Assembly: GCA_963932465.1 (NCBI GenBank)
Contig: OZ010795.1
Span: 520,929,451-520,993,450, forward strand
Direction: 5' to 3'
Source of the DNA: Maratus speciosus
Lineage: Eukaryota; Arthropoda; Arachnida; Araneae; Salticidae
DNA length: 64,000 nt
Under the pieces are notes generated by a model. That model was not told the origin of the DNA. It saw only the letters and a program-made list of their open reading frames with translations, and did no database searches. Below, in pieces: positions 1-12,864 of the stretch; within the stretch, counting starts at the first letter, position 1; the number at the start of each line of letters is the position of its first letter. Position numbers and translations under genes: made by a program.

Positions 1-135
1 GCGTCTAATGGTAAAGAACTCTGTTCGGAATCATGGGTATTTCAGAAGATGTAAATGAGTACTATATATATACTTGGTTATATAACATTTTCGTAGATTA
101 AGAAACATTTGTCCTTCTTTACAGTTTATACAATA

Positions 136-569
136 CGAGGGTGTATCGATAAGTTTTTGCCCTCACATAGAAATAATTGAGTAAATTTTGTGAAATTGCT
201 ACATTGTATTAGTCCTTTTCTATATAGTCACCGTGCACAGTAACACATTTCTGCTAAGGGTATTTCAAAGAGAGGGAGCAGGATGTATTCCAGAATGCGC
301 GATAGTAGGCCCAAAAGTGGTCATTTTTTTCAAACTTTTTTCGACCCCAACCTGTGACATATTGTTGGAAAGGCCTGTGACCACTTATTCATGCTATGCA
401 CCTCCCTCCCCCCTCCCCCCAAATTCGCCCCCCGAAGGCATGAATGATGTCCGCAAATTTCAGAAAACTGCCCCTGACTATATAGAAAAGGACCAATACA
501 ATGTAGCAATTTCCTAAATTTCACTCAATTATTTCTATGTGAGGGCAAAAACTTATTGATACAACCTCA
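136..569. mobile_element. mariner-type hairpin MITE
   Basis: The two ends are long inverted repeats: the left arm runs CGAGGGTGTATCGATAAG and onward to about 232, and the right arm from about 477 returns the same sequence reversed, with few mismatches. A TA dinucleotide flanks each end (134-135 and 570-571), as expected for Tc1/mariner insertion. A terminus beginning CGAGGGT after TA resembles mariner ends. The loop holds a C-rich stretch and no transposase, so this would be a non-autonomous copy. The open frames across it are products of the palindrome rather than genes. Confidence 0.75.
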
Positions 570-1524
570 TATAATTATTTTGACTTTCCTAAAATAATTA
601 AGGCCCTTTTTCGTACAGGAATTATGTTAAGTGCTGTTTAAAAATTATTTCAAGTTTTAAAATAGCATTTTCTTTCAAAAACATACGACACTCAAACTAA
701 ATTACCACTATTTGATTTGACATTCGTAAAAATATCTTTTCCAAGATAGATACAATTTAATTTAAAATTTATAATCTTCTTTTTCACAGTGAACTGCATT
801 TCAATGTAGAGAATCACTTAAATTTTCCTGAAGTAAAGTTTGATTTGCATTTCTGCAACTGTGAAAAGCAGGAAATTATTTAACTGATTGTAAATGCTTC
901 AGTGATATTTGAACGATATGACATATCAATATGTCAAACCAATTAAGAGGGGATATAGGAATCTTCAAAATATTTCGCAGAAGCGCATCAATTAATTAAA
1001 ACGGGGTTAAATTATTTTTTAGAGAATATTATTAGGATGATTTGTAATTAAAATTAGGTAATTAATTCTAATTAATGTAATATTGGTTTTTGAAGTTTTA
1101 ACTATTAAAAAGAATTTTGAACGATAAAATAACTATTCATGCATGTTTAAATGCTAAATTTTATTTATGACACCAAAAGGAAAATAAATTATGTTTATTC
1201 TTGTATCAAAGATGCTTAAGTAAGGATATATAATTAATTTGTTGTTAGTATTTGAAAATTCTCCAAAGAGAAAGATACTTTCCGTTTTTCATTATGACAT
1301 TTTTTAAAGAAAAAACCAAGCTCATTGTGCCAAAATGTGGCGACCCATAAAAGCGACATTGTCCAAACTAAGGGAATGAAACATGAAGCTTTTTAATGCA
1401 TTTAAAAAGGTTTCAAATAAACAATTCCCAATTAAAATAACACATCTTTTAATAACAAGTGCAATCACAGTTCATGAATGAGGAGGGAATAATCACGACG
1501 CAAAGGTCAAGGTTTGGCCCTATT

Positions 1525-3786
1525 TACTGTCTTGTGTCTTCAATGCAAGAAAGCATTTTAATCGAATGTTTTTTTACTTCCAGTTTTCGACAAATTTATA
1601 TGTTTTAGAGGTCAGAGATCGTTCCAAAACATGTTTATATAAAAAAGCGGTCTGTCCGTTCGTGTGTCCGTATGTCCGCGCGTCCGTATGTCGCCATTGT
1701 GTACCATCGAAAAGTGCATGAAGTTATGAAGTTATAAATATAATTTAAGCAATATCTTGGGTATGTTTTTGTCTATGGCAAACAGGTTTTCCCTGATTTT
1801 GGAAGAAATTCACAGGAAAGCGGAGCTGTAATAGCGTTTTTTGTGCCCTTTTTTTTATTGTACCGCTGAAAAGTGCATTAAGTTATGCATATAATGGAAC
1901 CAACATTTTTGCGTATGTTTTTGACTATGGCAAGAATGTCCTCCTTGAATCATGAAATATTCCACCGGAAGGGAGGGGGTTGTATTAGCAAATTTTGTGT
2001 CCCTTTTAATATAGTACCATCGAAAAGTGTACGAAGTGATGCATAGACTTGAAACAAATTCCATATTTATATTTCTGGCGATTGCAGGGATTACAGGAAT
2101 GGACGCCCCGGGAACCCAACTTTCGCTTTAGAGTATAAGTGCAATCCCGGGGAGCCAAGGAGATCCTCCTTGAATTTTGAAATAAGGTACTTGTACCCAA
2201 TATGGACAGTGCCCTCAATATGGACACCCTTTAAAAATAACAATTTTGATAGAGAAATGGCACTACATGTCCGTGAAGAAAAGCAGTTGAAAAGATATTT
2301 AAGACTGAAAAGTGCAAAAAAGCGCGCTGTTCGCCATTTGAAAGGAAACTTGTTGTTTCATTGTGTGCTGATCGTAAATACAGTTAATTTTAAATCCTTA
2401 TTAGATATGGTAAAATTACTTTAAATATTGAAAGGTGGAGTGTTTTAGAAAGCTGATAAAACATATTTTCGATTGCTATTACAAATATTGCTTTAAAATG
2501 TTTTCTTTGTTTATTTATTACAAGATTACTAAACAAACTATGACCGATACCCAATATGGACACCTTATGTCGACATTGGAAATACAGCAAGTAAATCTTC
2601 AGATACACAAATTTGTAAAATATCTGTTTAATGTCATCTGAACAATCCTCCAAGAAATCTCCTCCAAGAAAAAAATCCCCCAAAAGCCTTTGCAGAAAAA
2701 TCAGAAGAAGTCTCCCCTCAGTAGGGTATCTGTTGGTGAAATCGCAGATACCAGCGGTATGACTTCCTCAACAAAGAAGAGCTGGTACTTCTTCTTATGC
2801 AGTATTGATGCTGTTGCAGACATGCGGCTATGCATCCCATGAGACAGATATGTCCATGAGGACTGCGTGGGACTTATCGCCCATGATGAAGTTTTTATTT
2901 TTCCATCCTGTGAGGACTGAGTAATAACAGATGTAAATTCTGCAGACATATGCAATAAAGCTAAGCAAAACCAACTATATTATTTCATAATATTTTGTAG
3001 TAGCTGAGGTGCTTTGCTTGGGTCTTCGAAGAGCCACAACCGAAAAGACCACCCCCCCCCTTCTAAAATGCATGCTATGAAGATATTTACTGTGCCTCTC
3101 CCCCCCCCCCCCCCGCAATACTTTAAGGTATATTTTTTTTATCCCCTTTCCTGTAAAATCCCTTGGAAGAGTGGCAATTCCATACACCCTGTGTAGTAGG
3201 TCAATAAGGAGCCACCTGTCCCTAATATGTACATGCATGTCCATAATAGGGACGGGTGGTTCCTTATATGGACACTTGTAAATATTTTTTTGTTTTTATC
3301 ATTAAAATTAAACCAGAATAATTACAAGGTCGCTAATTTTAATAATGATAGTCAACAGTCCAGGGATTGTGGTCATATATTTTTGATTCCTATAACGTGT
3401 ACACGGGGATGAAAAAAATCAATTTTCCTTAGGGTGTCCATATTGGGTACAGGTACCTTATTCCACCAAAAGTGGCGCTGTAATAGCGATTTTTTTAGAA
3501 ATTTTAATAGTTCCATTGCCTATCGGCGGCTCATACAGCGACGAGAACTGCGCATCTTGCTCAGCCGGATATTCGTAAACGGCTTATGTACAATAGAATA
3601 ACGAAAAACTATTGATTCAAATAAATATCATGCTCGAGATTAACTCTTTTGTACTCCAATTAATTGACTGAAGCTGAAATTTAAGATGAAAATCAAATTT
3701 GGTATATTTTTGAACGAATAATATTGAAATATGAACATTTGTAACTACTTTTTGAAATATTAAGACGTTTGAGATAGAAGAAAGTT
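1525..3786. mobile_element. Tandem-repeat TIR element, copy A
   Basis: This is a diverged copy of the element at 22846-24420. It opens with a motif like TCTTCAATGCAAGAAAGC, then a degenerate (GTCCGT)n tract near 1650-1690, then units of about 155 bp that start with TGTACCATCGAAAAGTG (near 1701, 1859 and 2014). It closes with the same GGCGGCTCAT module near 3525 and an end reading AGATAGAAGAAAG. No coding sequence is visible. A separate TIR element (2187-3463) interrupts the repeat array, which explains why this copy is longer than copy B despite having fewer units. Confidence 0.65.
2187..3463. mobile_element. Nested TIR element with TATGGACA motifs
   Basis: The left end reads GTACTTGTACCCAATATGGA and the right end, reversed, reads GTACCTGTACCCAATATGGA, giving roughly 25-bp inverted ends. 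CCAATATGGACA-like motifs recur inside near 2215, 2550, 3235 and 3270. Removing the segment rejoins two halves of a 155-bp repeat unit of the host element (AATTTTGAAATAAGG on the left, ATTCCACCAAAAGTGGCGC on the right), which supports insertion. Short frames on the - strand (about 2640-2955) are not recognisable. The superfamily is unknown; the length and end style would suit a Tc1/pogo relative. Confidence 0.55.
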
Positions 3787-6700
3787 TTGGGATTGGCAGA
3801 TCTAACAAGTTTAATTTTGAAGATGAAGTAACGCGAGATAACAATGCCTCAAACGTCTGCTTCATCTTTCTACCTGAAATGAAAGAACAAAAAAAGGTCC
3901 TTTTTGTAATTGTAGTTGCTTATAAATATTCATCGCATTTTGGTGATTGGTTTATTTTTTTATTTTTTTTATTTTTTTTTTCAGAGGCATATTTTCGATG
4001 AATAACATCTGTTAAATTGAAAATAAGTATTTTCGGCTAATTCAAATTTTAAGTACTTTCCACTGCTTTAGAATAGTAAAACTATATAATGTATTTTAAT
4101 TTTCAAAACGCAACTGAAAGCAAATATTCCCGATTTTATTATAAAACATAAAATGACTTAAATAACATTAATTCAAACTTGTTCGTATATTGACAGTTGT
4201 AAAGAAATGTGTAACTAAGTTCGCACGCATTGAGCATTTGTAGTACGTACCAGAAACTTGGTGAGTGAATGCATCTTTTCATGTATCACCCGTCTTTGTA
4301 CGTCGTATACTTTTAAGGGGTCTCAGGACTCTTAATATTGGAAAAAATGAAAAGAAAAGACAATTTTCAACATTTAATATCTTAATACATGTATAATTTA
4401 AAAACAAAATTTTTGTTGGGATTAAAGTATACGTGTGTTCCTCCATTTCATATAGTTTTTTAAATTGCAAGATGCCAAATTAGTATTTATAGGGGGCGCC
4501 AAACAGTCAGACGTTATCGAGCAGAAAACTGGTTTAACAGCTTACGCGCAGGATTACAAAATAAATTTTGAAACTATAATGACATTTTTTGTGCCTAATT
4601 ATATTAATTTTCTAATAATTACACAGAGCTTAAATATATTTTTATTTAACTCATTTTTATATTTTTAATAGAAAGTTGTATTTAGCTAATAAAAATTTTC
4701 GAAATTTTCAACAGCATAATCACCTAAAAAATGTTGTTGTTTTTTTAACAATAAAAATGAAATTTCAGGTTCAGATTGTACAGAGTAATATGAAACACTT
4801 GCTTTGAATGTTTCGTTAAAAAATATTCAGAAGTGTTTAATATATCTTGTGGGTTATACCCAAAGACGTCATTTGGAGAAAGATGACTTTAAAGTTTCCG
4901 AAACGCCGCTTCAGCTATTGAGCGGGTATAATTCCAATAGCTGTAACTTTCGTTCTAATGGTAAATCGTATCAAAATTGTCTAATCGTATCAAAATGTTC
5001 TGAAAAATTGAAGTTTAACATCTAAAAAATTTTAAATTTCGAAAATTTTGAAGATTTAATAGTCCTAAGACCACTTAAATGAACTGTCTGTTGAAACCCG
5101 ATGAATCCTTCCTTTTAACTGTGCATATTTTAATCTGTATTGTTCATTTTACAACTAGTATCCCACTTTGTCTGTCTTAGTTTGTTTTAAAATTAAGCAG
5201 TTGATTCAAAATATATTATTTAAACATATAAAATACATTATTTAAACATATTTATAATCATATTTCTACAATAAAACAAGTATAATCATAAAGAATTAAT
5301 TTACCTGTAACTGAAAAATATTCCATCTTTCATGCAATGAATTTTACATGAACAAGCATGCAGTTCATAATCTCATGCATATTTAACAAGATTAATTACA
5401 TTAAATAAATACATATTTTATCAAATACAAAAAATGTCGAATTGCCAAAGCGCTTCCTTTCTATCTCCGAAATGGAATTTGAAATTCATTTTTATGAGAT
5501 ATCTCTTTGGAAAACAGAAAAAAATTACAATTTGAAAGGAAAGCATATTCGTTTAGCAAAAATTATTTTGCCCATTTACTTTAAAGCGCTTTAGATTAAT
5601 GAAAATGCTTTTCATAGTATAGATTTGAAACGTTATTTTAAAATAAATATACCCATTTTAGCAATCTATTATTTTGAAATATATCAATAAAGTAACTTAT
5701 ATATAAATAAACATAATTGATAGCCGTTTTGATTTTATTTATTTATCAAAGAGTTTCAATTTACTATAATTTCAAATTAATTTTATATGTTTTGCAAAAA
5801 TGTACCATACCATAACAAAATAAAAAAGAAAAAAAAATACATAGAAATGCATGAAAATATGCCATCTGGTCTGGGCAGGCTATTATAAAATAGATCTGAA
5901 ATTGTACACGTTAAATCCTTTGTTAAACAATTTGGATTTAAATAGTTTAAAAATTGAAAATAAAATAAAATATCTGATTATCTCAGCGATTAAAGTACAA
6001 AATGATACTCTTTTGACTAGGTCTGTATAATTGAAGGCGGCATAATTGAAATTCAGACCAAGGACATAAATATGAATAGCGCAATATTGGATACGATAAA
6101 ACACCGTCATGTTCCTAGATATGAATTACCTCAATCACATGTTTTATACATGCATCAGTTTAAGCGTTTTATAACGCTTAAACTACAAAATTAAACTGAT
6201 GTAAAAACAACTAATGTAAAATATTAAACTGATGTAAAATATTAAACTGCGTTCTAAAACAGATGAATTCATTGTGTGGATACCTTGATGACAGTTGTAC
6301 GTTAAAAAATCGCCAACTAAATTCTATGAATAAAACTAACTTTAACTGTATAAACTCATCGAATATGTTTGGTGAAAGAAAGGATATTGATGTGGCTATT
6401 ACCATATCGACTGACTGCAGACATAACAGGTTCACAAGATTGTTGACGAGAATGAAAGGAATACAAGATGTGGATTAGAAATGATATCGTCTCTGTGGCA
6501 CAATTATTCAAATGTATTCTTTCAAAGGATCCGCTGCTAATAACAATTGATGCTATGTGAACAACATCATCCGACCTATACTAATCGGCTTCCACCTTAA
6601 TTCTCAGCTCTTCCTGCAAATATTTCAGGCGCCTATCGTTTTTATCTACTGATTGAATACTGCCCGAGTCAAATAATAAAAATTGTGTCCAAACCATTTA

Positions 6701-7549
6701 TGAAATAGTTGCATGCAAATAGGTCGGAGGATAGTTTGCAGGCGTGACGACTTACATACGTGGTGTCGTGGAATAGCCACACAGATTACTTATATTTTTT
6801 TTCTACCCAGGGAGCACTTGAAACAAGATATTTGTGCTATGAATATTCACAATAAGCACACTTTTCAGCAATGGATCCTAAATTACTCTTTAATTTTTTT
6901 CTTAACACAGATATTGAAGCAATTAATGTTAAACGCGCTCAGTCATATACGTAAAGGTAATCATATCATCTATCTCCGAAAAAAAAAGTTTGATTGGCAA
7001 TTCAATTTCTGAAAAGAATGATGTGGCTATTTCCACAATCTTCATATTTGAAAATTTTCACATTTAACAGACGCTGCAAATTTCACGAACGCAGTGATTT
7101 GTCAAGTTCTGAATTTTAATAGAAATCCACGAATATGGAGGAGTATTTTCACAAAAACGAAGCATGTAGACCACAAATCTACATTAGCATTAAAGGGAAT
7201 TTTACTAAATTACAGTGAAAGATTGTTAAAATTTTGATTCATGATATGCAAGTAGTCAAACATGACTTTAACTACTCTTAATAAGATCCTTAAGTTTATT
7301 TCATGGAGCTGAGTTTCTAATCATGTTCAAGCGAAGTTGGATGCAATATGAAGTCAGGAGCAGCGTCAGCTGATTGCGATAATTGTTCTTATGTGAAAAA
7401 TTTCCCCTTTATATATAATTAAGAAGAAAATTCTCTTTCAACATATTTTGTATTTGTGAAAGGGAACAAGTACTTTGTATCTTTAACACCACGCTCTTGG
7501 TACTCGTCTTTCACAGCTATCCAAAAATCCACATTTCTTTTCTCTTTTT
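3787..7549. other. AT-rich, no gene seen
   Basis: Very AT-rich sequence with only short frames that show no recognisable motif. A small hairpin is visible near 6157-6184 (AGTTTAAGCG...CGCTTAAACT), followed by repeats of TTAAACTGATGTAAAA. I see no RNA gene or element boundary here. Confidence 0.5.
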
Positions 7550-8099
7550 AGGTGCGTTCGTAATTATATAAATACGTAGCACCTATAGTCGTCGTTCAGT
7601 CCGTCCGTCCGTCCGTCCGTCTGTCTGTCTGTCCGCATGTAACAGAGCAGAAACTACCCAACCGAATCGTCTGAAATTTTAAATATATGATTGTTGCAAC
7701 ATTTTGTCGAGCCATTTCAAGTTTTATGAAAATCGGATGTATAGTTTAATTACAAGGACAGTCAAAAGTTTTTCTTTACATTACGGCCAATGGGAAAAAT
7801 TATTGCAAGTGCATTTGAATGATGTTACAGCCTTCCGAATGGTCTGAAATTTTAAATATATAACTGTTGTAAAATTTTGTCGATCCATTTCAAATTTTAT
7901 GAAAATCGAATGTATAGTTTAATTACAGGGACAGTCAAAAGTGTTCCGTTACATTACGGGGAATGGGAAAAAAATTATTGGAAGTGCATTTTAATGATAT
8001 TACAGACTATGCACCTTATGAAGTGCAAAAAATTATACATTCAGTACAATATGGGGTGCAAAAAATAATTATAAAACTAGTTATAGTACGAACGCACCT
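7550..8099. mobile_element. Compact TIR element with (GTCC)n tract
   Basis: Perfect 13-bp inverted ends AGGTGCGTTCGTA and TACGAACGCACCT bound the segment. Directly inside the left end is a (GTCC)n/(GTCT)n tract (about 7593-7634). After it come two units of roughly 170 bp, each containing GTCTGAAATTTTAAATATAT, a TTTTGTCGA motif and a TGAAAATCG motif (near 7669 and 7840). There is no coding sequence. The order TIR, tetranucleotide tract, tandem units, TIR matches the larger element at 22846-24420 although the sequences differ. Confidence 0.65.
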
Positions 8100-8867
8100 C
8101 ATTTGCCACGTTTGACGAGCAATTTCCAACTTGTTTTTAACTAAGATTCTAAAGAATTTCTGTCGATATTTCAATCAAGTTTTCCTTTTCAGAAAATGAT
8201 TATATTATTTTTTTTCTGATAAAATTACCTCGTTTTCAGATTGAAAACTATAAGGTGTCTAAAAAACTTGTGGCTGGGGATTTTTGATGCAAGATTAACA
8301 AAAATCTAATATATTCATCATAGATTCGAATTTGTGATACACATTAAAACATTTTACTGTTCTATAATTTTAAATTGAATTAATTTATTTCTGAAAATAT
8401 AATAGATAAGTATGAATCCATTCTCCTTCAGGAAATTTAGAGCTCAGATCAAAAGGGTTATCTAAAAAAAAAAAAAAAAAAAACTTGAATTTGAAGCTTG
8501 AATCCAAACATTCTATCAATTACTTTTCCTCGTGAAAGCCACCTTACTTCCGTGTGAAAAAATCAATATAGTATAGCAATTGTCCATCTCTTCAAACAAA
8601 GATTTGGTAATTTTGAAAATAATGGCATTATTTAACATATTATTATTGAAACACATATTATTGTTTAAATGCAGGATTTGCGTAAAGCAATCTGTTAAGA
8701 ATACTGAAGTATAAATTATATTCTCAACAGTTTTAATATTTTATCAACTTTGAAATAATTTAATAACTAGGTATTTTATTTAAACATGTACACTATATAG
8801 CCATTAATCATAAGAATATATTACCTTAATTTTAATTTTGAAATTAAATATGTACCTTTTACATATT

Positions 8868-9140
8868 TCACAAGAGTTTGGAAAAAAGTTTCGTTTGTCG
8901 CAGTTTCGATTGCCTTTGCTTTGCAGCTCTATCACGAAGTTTTTTTAATAATATTAGTTCACCAGTATCACAATCTGTATGCTGTGCCAGACATGCTAAG
9001 CCTTTTCCAGAACATTCAAAAGCTTCAGAATAGCTAATTTGTTCGTTTTCTTCGCCCACATCGTTGTCCTCTTCTTCGCTTTGATTAATATGATAGTAAA
9101 AAAAAGCTTTAAAAATGGGTTTTGCACACAAGGAATGCAA
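8868..9140 (-). pseudogene. Probable pogo/Tigger transposase C-terminal remnant
   Basis: The - strand frame encodes an acidic stretch (SEEEDNDVGEENEQ) followed by SYSEAFECSGKGLACLAQ and then LILLKKLRDRAAKQRQSK, stopping soon after. That order, an acidic segment, an amphipathic segment, then a LLLL+RLRD-AA-+R-like tail, is what I know from the C-terminus of pogo/Tigger (CENP-B-related) transposases. Codons look conserved relative to flanking AT-rich DNA. The catalytic DDD core and the N-terminal DNA-binding part are not found upstream, so only a fragment survives. It could instead be an isolated exon of an unknown gene. Confidence 0.45.
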
Positions 9141-9830
9141 TAGTAAAAAAAAAAATCCCTGCCGGCTCGGGCCTACAGGCGGAGGTGGATTTCGAAGTTG
9201 AGTACTAAATTTAAAACAAAACTTATATCAACATTAAATATAAACCCAGTTCCTTCACTACGAATGAGCTCTAGGGAGCTAAACATTTTGTGAAAATTCT
9301 TAAATACACGAATACACACACGCATGTATATGGAATAGGTTTAAAAATGGCTAAAACAAACTCAGAGACCCTCAAAGTGTTAAAATATGTTAATATTTCC
9401 ATAGTCGGGTTTTTATAATGTTTTAATACGTTTCTTCAAACTCACATAACGTTACATATTCACCTGCTGAGGTACATTATATATACAATATGACGTAATA
9501 TATATATATATTTAATTCGTCAAACTATTTATTTCATTTTGAGTTTTCATTCTGAAATCTTCCTCTAGAAAACTTATGACGTAATATTCAATTTGTTTTC
9601 AATTCGTCAAACTATTTATTTAATTTATTTTTTCACCTGAAAAATCTTGCAAAAGAAAAGCAATTGTTGTGGTGAGAATTTTATTGTTTTGTTTTTTTTT
9701 AATTGTTGGCAACTGCTATAATGAAAAATATTTATTTTTTCCTGTCATTGTTGTGTAAGAGCTGGTTTTATCAGAATCTTGTTAAGACGGTATTCAAAAT
9801 TTTGAACTCTCCCCATTTCCATTCCCTTCA
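9141..9830. other. AT-rich, no gene seen
   Basis: Contains an A-tract beside a short GC-rich stretch (about 9150-9190), a short (TA)n run (9495-9512) and a repeated AATTCGTCAAACTATTTATT motif at about 9514 and 9601. No gene is supported. Confidence 0.45.
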
Positions 9831-9944
9831 GCCGATTTTGCCCATTTTCAATCCCCTCCGAGATATTAGCCATCTCAAAGTTGTTGGCGAGTTTGAAGAC
9901 GATCAGTGCATAATTGCGACTTTTATCGTGCGGACAAAATTTAG

Positions 9945-9992
<48 letters not shown>

Positions 9993-10117
9993 TTTTAGGT
10001 GGGGGTGGTTTTGGGTTCCTGGGGTCATATAATGAAAAGTTATGAAGGAATTTTTCAAAAGTCGCACCATGGTAACGACTGCAATAGGTAGTATTTCTTA
10101 CGAAATCTACCTAAAAG
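9831..10117. repeat. 3' end of the 57.8-59.8 kb repeat family
   Basis: A (TA)n run (about 9950-9988) is followed by GGTGGTTTTGGG, GGGGTCAT, a TTTTTCAAAAGTCGC block and CTGCAATAGGTAG...CTACCTAAAA. The same blocks in the same order close the repeat array at 59600-59775. Both copies end in an imperfect hairpin built on AGGTAG/CTACCT. The sequence upstream of the (TA)n is different from the 326-bp units, so this is either a truncated copy or a related subfamily. Confidence 0.55.
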
Positions 10118-11850
10118 GAAGGGAAGAATAGCAAGCTTAAAAGAATGATTTCGGTTAACCGAATGTAAATGTACTATTCATAATAAATATTAAAGAACAC
10201 GAGTATGATAAAATGGTTAGTCAGACAAAAAAGTATATGCTTTTTAAAAACTTATAGTGCACACAATATGCAAACGAAAATATACTCTTAATAAAATCAA
10301 TATTAATACATATAATTGGAATATCGATACAAATTAAAGAAAGAAGTATAAATAATAAGGAGCAATACCAATTCCAAAACTTATAATAAGGAGCAATACC
10401 AAAATTAATTATCAACACCAGTGTATAATTATTGAATGGGGATCCAAAGGAAAAATTTTCAAACACTTTCATAAATATGAAAGACAACAGGTAATATACA
10501 AACGGACAATTAGTATAATTTAAATGGCTCACAATGGTAATTCTTTAATTGAATTATTAAACCTTACTTGTATATGAAGGATGCGTTTCAACAATATATA
10601 TATATGGGTGTGTACAAACAAATACATAACGTAAACAATGCTATTTCAAAATATAGTATTAAAATATAAATCGATAAAGCAATACCAAAATCAATATTAT
10701 GAGGATATTTACAAATTTGACAACAAACATCATTAGGACAATGGAAACCACTGACACATATGTAACATATACAACACACATATGTAAAAAACGAAAATAA
10801 TACATATGACCTTAAACACAACATTTTACAGTTTTAACCGCTGCTATGGAGGTCATAAGGACATGATGCTGAAATATTCAGTATCGAACATAGAGAATGA
10901 TGTTTTAGCACAACATTTTATTGACACTTATGATCAGAGAAAACTCCGTCTATGTTTAATTTAAGCACATGGACTATTTCACTTTTAGTATCTTTTATGT
11001 AAATAAGGTCATTAGAGAGTAGTTTAACTGTTTTGGTAGGATTAATGTTTCTATCTATAAAAGTGTCCTTTGTTTTAATGGATGCTATCTCGCTCACCTG
11101 GATTTAAGCAGTTTGGCAAATTTATATAGTCAATGAATACGCAGATGCTGGACCCCCTTCATGTCGTCAAACACTTTCTAGGACACTTCTGTACTAGACA
11201 TTGTTTTTCTTTCAGTAAACATTTAATTTTCATTTTTTAACAAAGAGTATTTCTCATATTTATATGCACTCATTAAACCATTTTGAAAAAATTCTTTATG
11301 TGAGAATTTTGTTTAGTTCTTTTAACTAAAAAAAATGTTGAATTATTTAATAACATACTATAATAATGTCCTTTATGGAATAAGCTATTTTCTCAGTTAT
11401 ATGCTTTCAGAGAAACAAATATTGCTTTTACTAAAAATAATAAAAAATAAAACAGTGATGGAATAAAATACAATTAATCTTGTTACCACAAAAAAGGCTC
11501 TCATAAAGGCATTCTTTAAATCTTAACTTTTATTTTCGAAAAGTTAAAAATAAATAAATAAATAAACCGGTCCGTTCTAGTAAAAATACCGATTTCACAC
11601 CTTTTGTTTTCCTGTAATCGAAAAAGATTGAAAAGATTGTTACTTCATGAATGTTTTATAGAGTTTACTATAAGCTATTTCCAAACTATTTTCAAAAGAT
11701 TTGAAGATACTTGGGAATATTGAAAATATATATTTGATAAATGTACAGTTCTTGAAAACAAAGCTGATTTATCCAACTGGATGAATAAATTGCCAAAAAC
11801 TATTTGTTAAAAAAAATATTTCTTTTCGCTTTCAATAAATATAAATTTTA
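10118..11850. other. AT-rich, no gene seen
   Basis: Short frames only. A direct repeat of about 30 bp (ATAATAAGGAGCAATACCA) is visible at 10353 and 10384. Nothing else is supportable. Confidence 0.45.
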
Positions 11851-11858
11851 GATACATT

Positions 11859-12048
11859 CAGTGTTACCAGATTGGGGACTTTTTAAATTCAGATTATTTG
11901 ACTGTCACGACTTTTTTTAAATAGTATAATTCGCCTTGTTTTTCAGAATTTTCAATCTATTTCTAAATAGGCCGAATATTTCTATTTAAAAAAAAGCGGT
12001 GACACTCAACAACCTGGCGACAAAAAAGTCCTCAATCTGGCAACACTG
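11859..12048. mobile_element. hAT-type MITE with 8-bp target duplication
   Basis: The ends are inverted copies: CAGTGTTACCAGATTGGGGA on the left and, reversed, CAGTGTTGCCAGATTGAGGA on the right. The flanks carry 8-bp duplications, GATACATT at 11851-11858 and GATACGTT at 12049-12056, differing at one base. An 8-bp duplication and a CAGTGTTGCCA terminus fit hAT-like elements. At 190 bp it has no coding capacity and would depend on a transposase supplied elsewhere. A related terminus is seen near 17272-17290 (CATCTGGCAACACTG). Confidence 0.8.
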
Positions 12049-12267
12049 GATACGTTATAATTATGCTTTCAAACTTTGATAAAAATAAATACGTTTAACA
12101 TACAAGTAAAATTTATTATTCATATAAATAAATAAGTTTACCACTTTAAAATCGACAACAAAAAAATAGAAATGTAATTAAAATATCATAAAAGTAAAAT
12201 AAATCATAGAACATTTGCATTAATTCTTCACTTTTTTATTATTGTAAACAGCAAATTACAAGCAAGT

Positions 12268-12500
12268 ATGAGTTTACATATACATGTTACTATTACATAT
12301 ACATGTACACATACAGTTAGATTTATATGCATGTTACTATTACACATGCATGTACATACAGTTAGACCTATATGCATGTTACTATTACATATACATGTAC
12401 ATACAATTACATTTATATATACATATTACATATACATGTACATACAGTTACATTTACATATACATATTACATATATTATTACATACTATTACATATGCAT
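12268..12500. repeat. Tandem repeat of ACATGTACATACAGTTA-type units
   Basis: About four units of roughly 50-60 bp built from TTACTATTACATATACATGTACATACAGTTA with internal variation, decaying into ATTACATAT at the 3' end. The overlapping open frames here are translations of this low-complexity array and are not genes. Confidence 0.8.
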
Positions 12501-12680
12501 GTTTATTTAAAAGTAGTGTTTTTCGATTATTATTTTTTAAAGTGTAAAATGTCCCGATTCTCGTTGTCTTTTAAGGGAATATATATACATACTTTTACAT
12601 AAAGGTATACATAAATATTTTACAGACATACATACAATACATACAATAAATACAATAAACCCAACTGGAGTGAAAAATTA

Positions 12681-12751
12681 GCCAGAGCCACGAATCGAAC
12701 CCGGGACTACTGCATTCCAGGAAGTCGCTATAACCACTGAGCTACTCCGGC
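12681..12751 (-). pseudogene. tRNA-like sequence, left arm
   Basis: Read on the - strand, GCCGGAG pairs with CTCTGGC to form a 7-bp acceptor stem with one G-T pair. Box A is TAGCTCAGTGGTTA and box B is GGTTCGATTC. A 5+7+5 anticodon arm can be drawn with loop CTGGAAT, which would read GGA, but one stem pair is mismatched. The D stem and T stem also each have a mismatch, so I call it tRNA-like rather than a working tRNA gene. GGA with a short variable loop does not fit a normal serine tRNA. Confidence 0.5.
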
Positions 12752-12864
12752 CGATACCTGAGTCTGCAATTTCTCACTAATAAACCAAGTTGGGGAAGTC
12801 GTATAGATGGCTGGTGTCTTCCCCAACTTGGTGTATTAGTGAGAAATTGCAGACTCAAGTATCG

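Noticed and set aside
233..524. Two opposite open frames
   Set aside because: They span the loop and right arm of a mariner-type hairpin element; no protein motif.
12268..12602. Overlapping open frames rich in Tyr, Ile, Cys and His
   Set aside because: They translate a tandem ACATGTACATA repeat; all frames stay open because the unit lacks stops.
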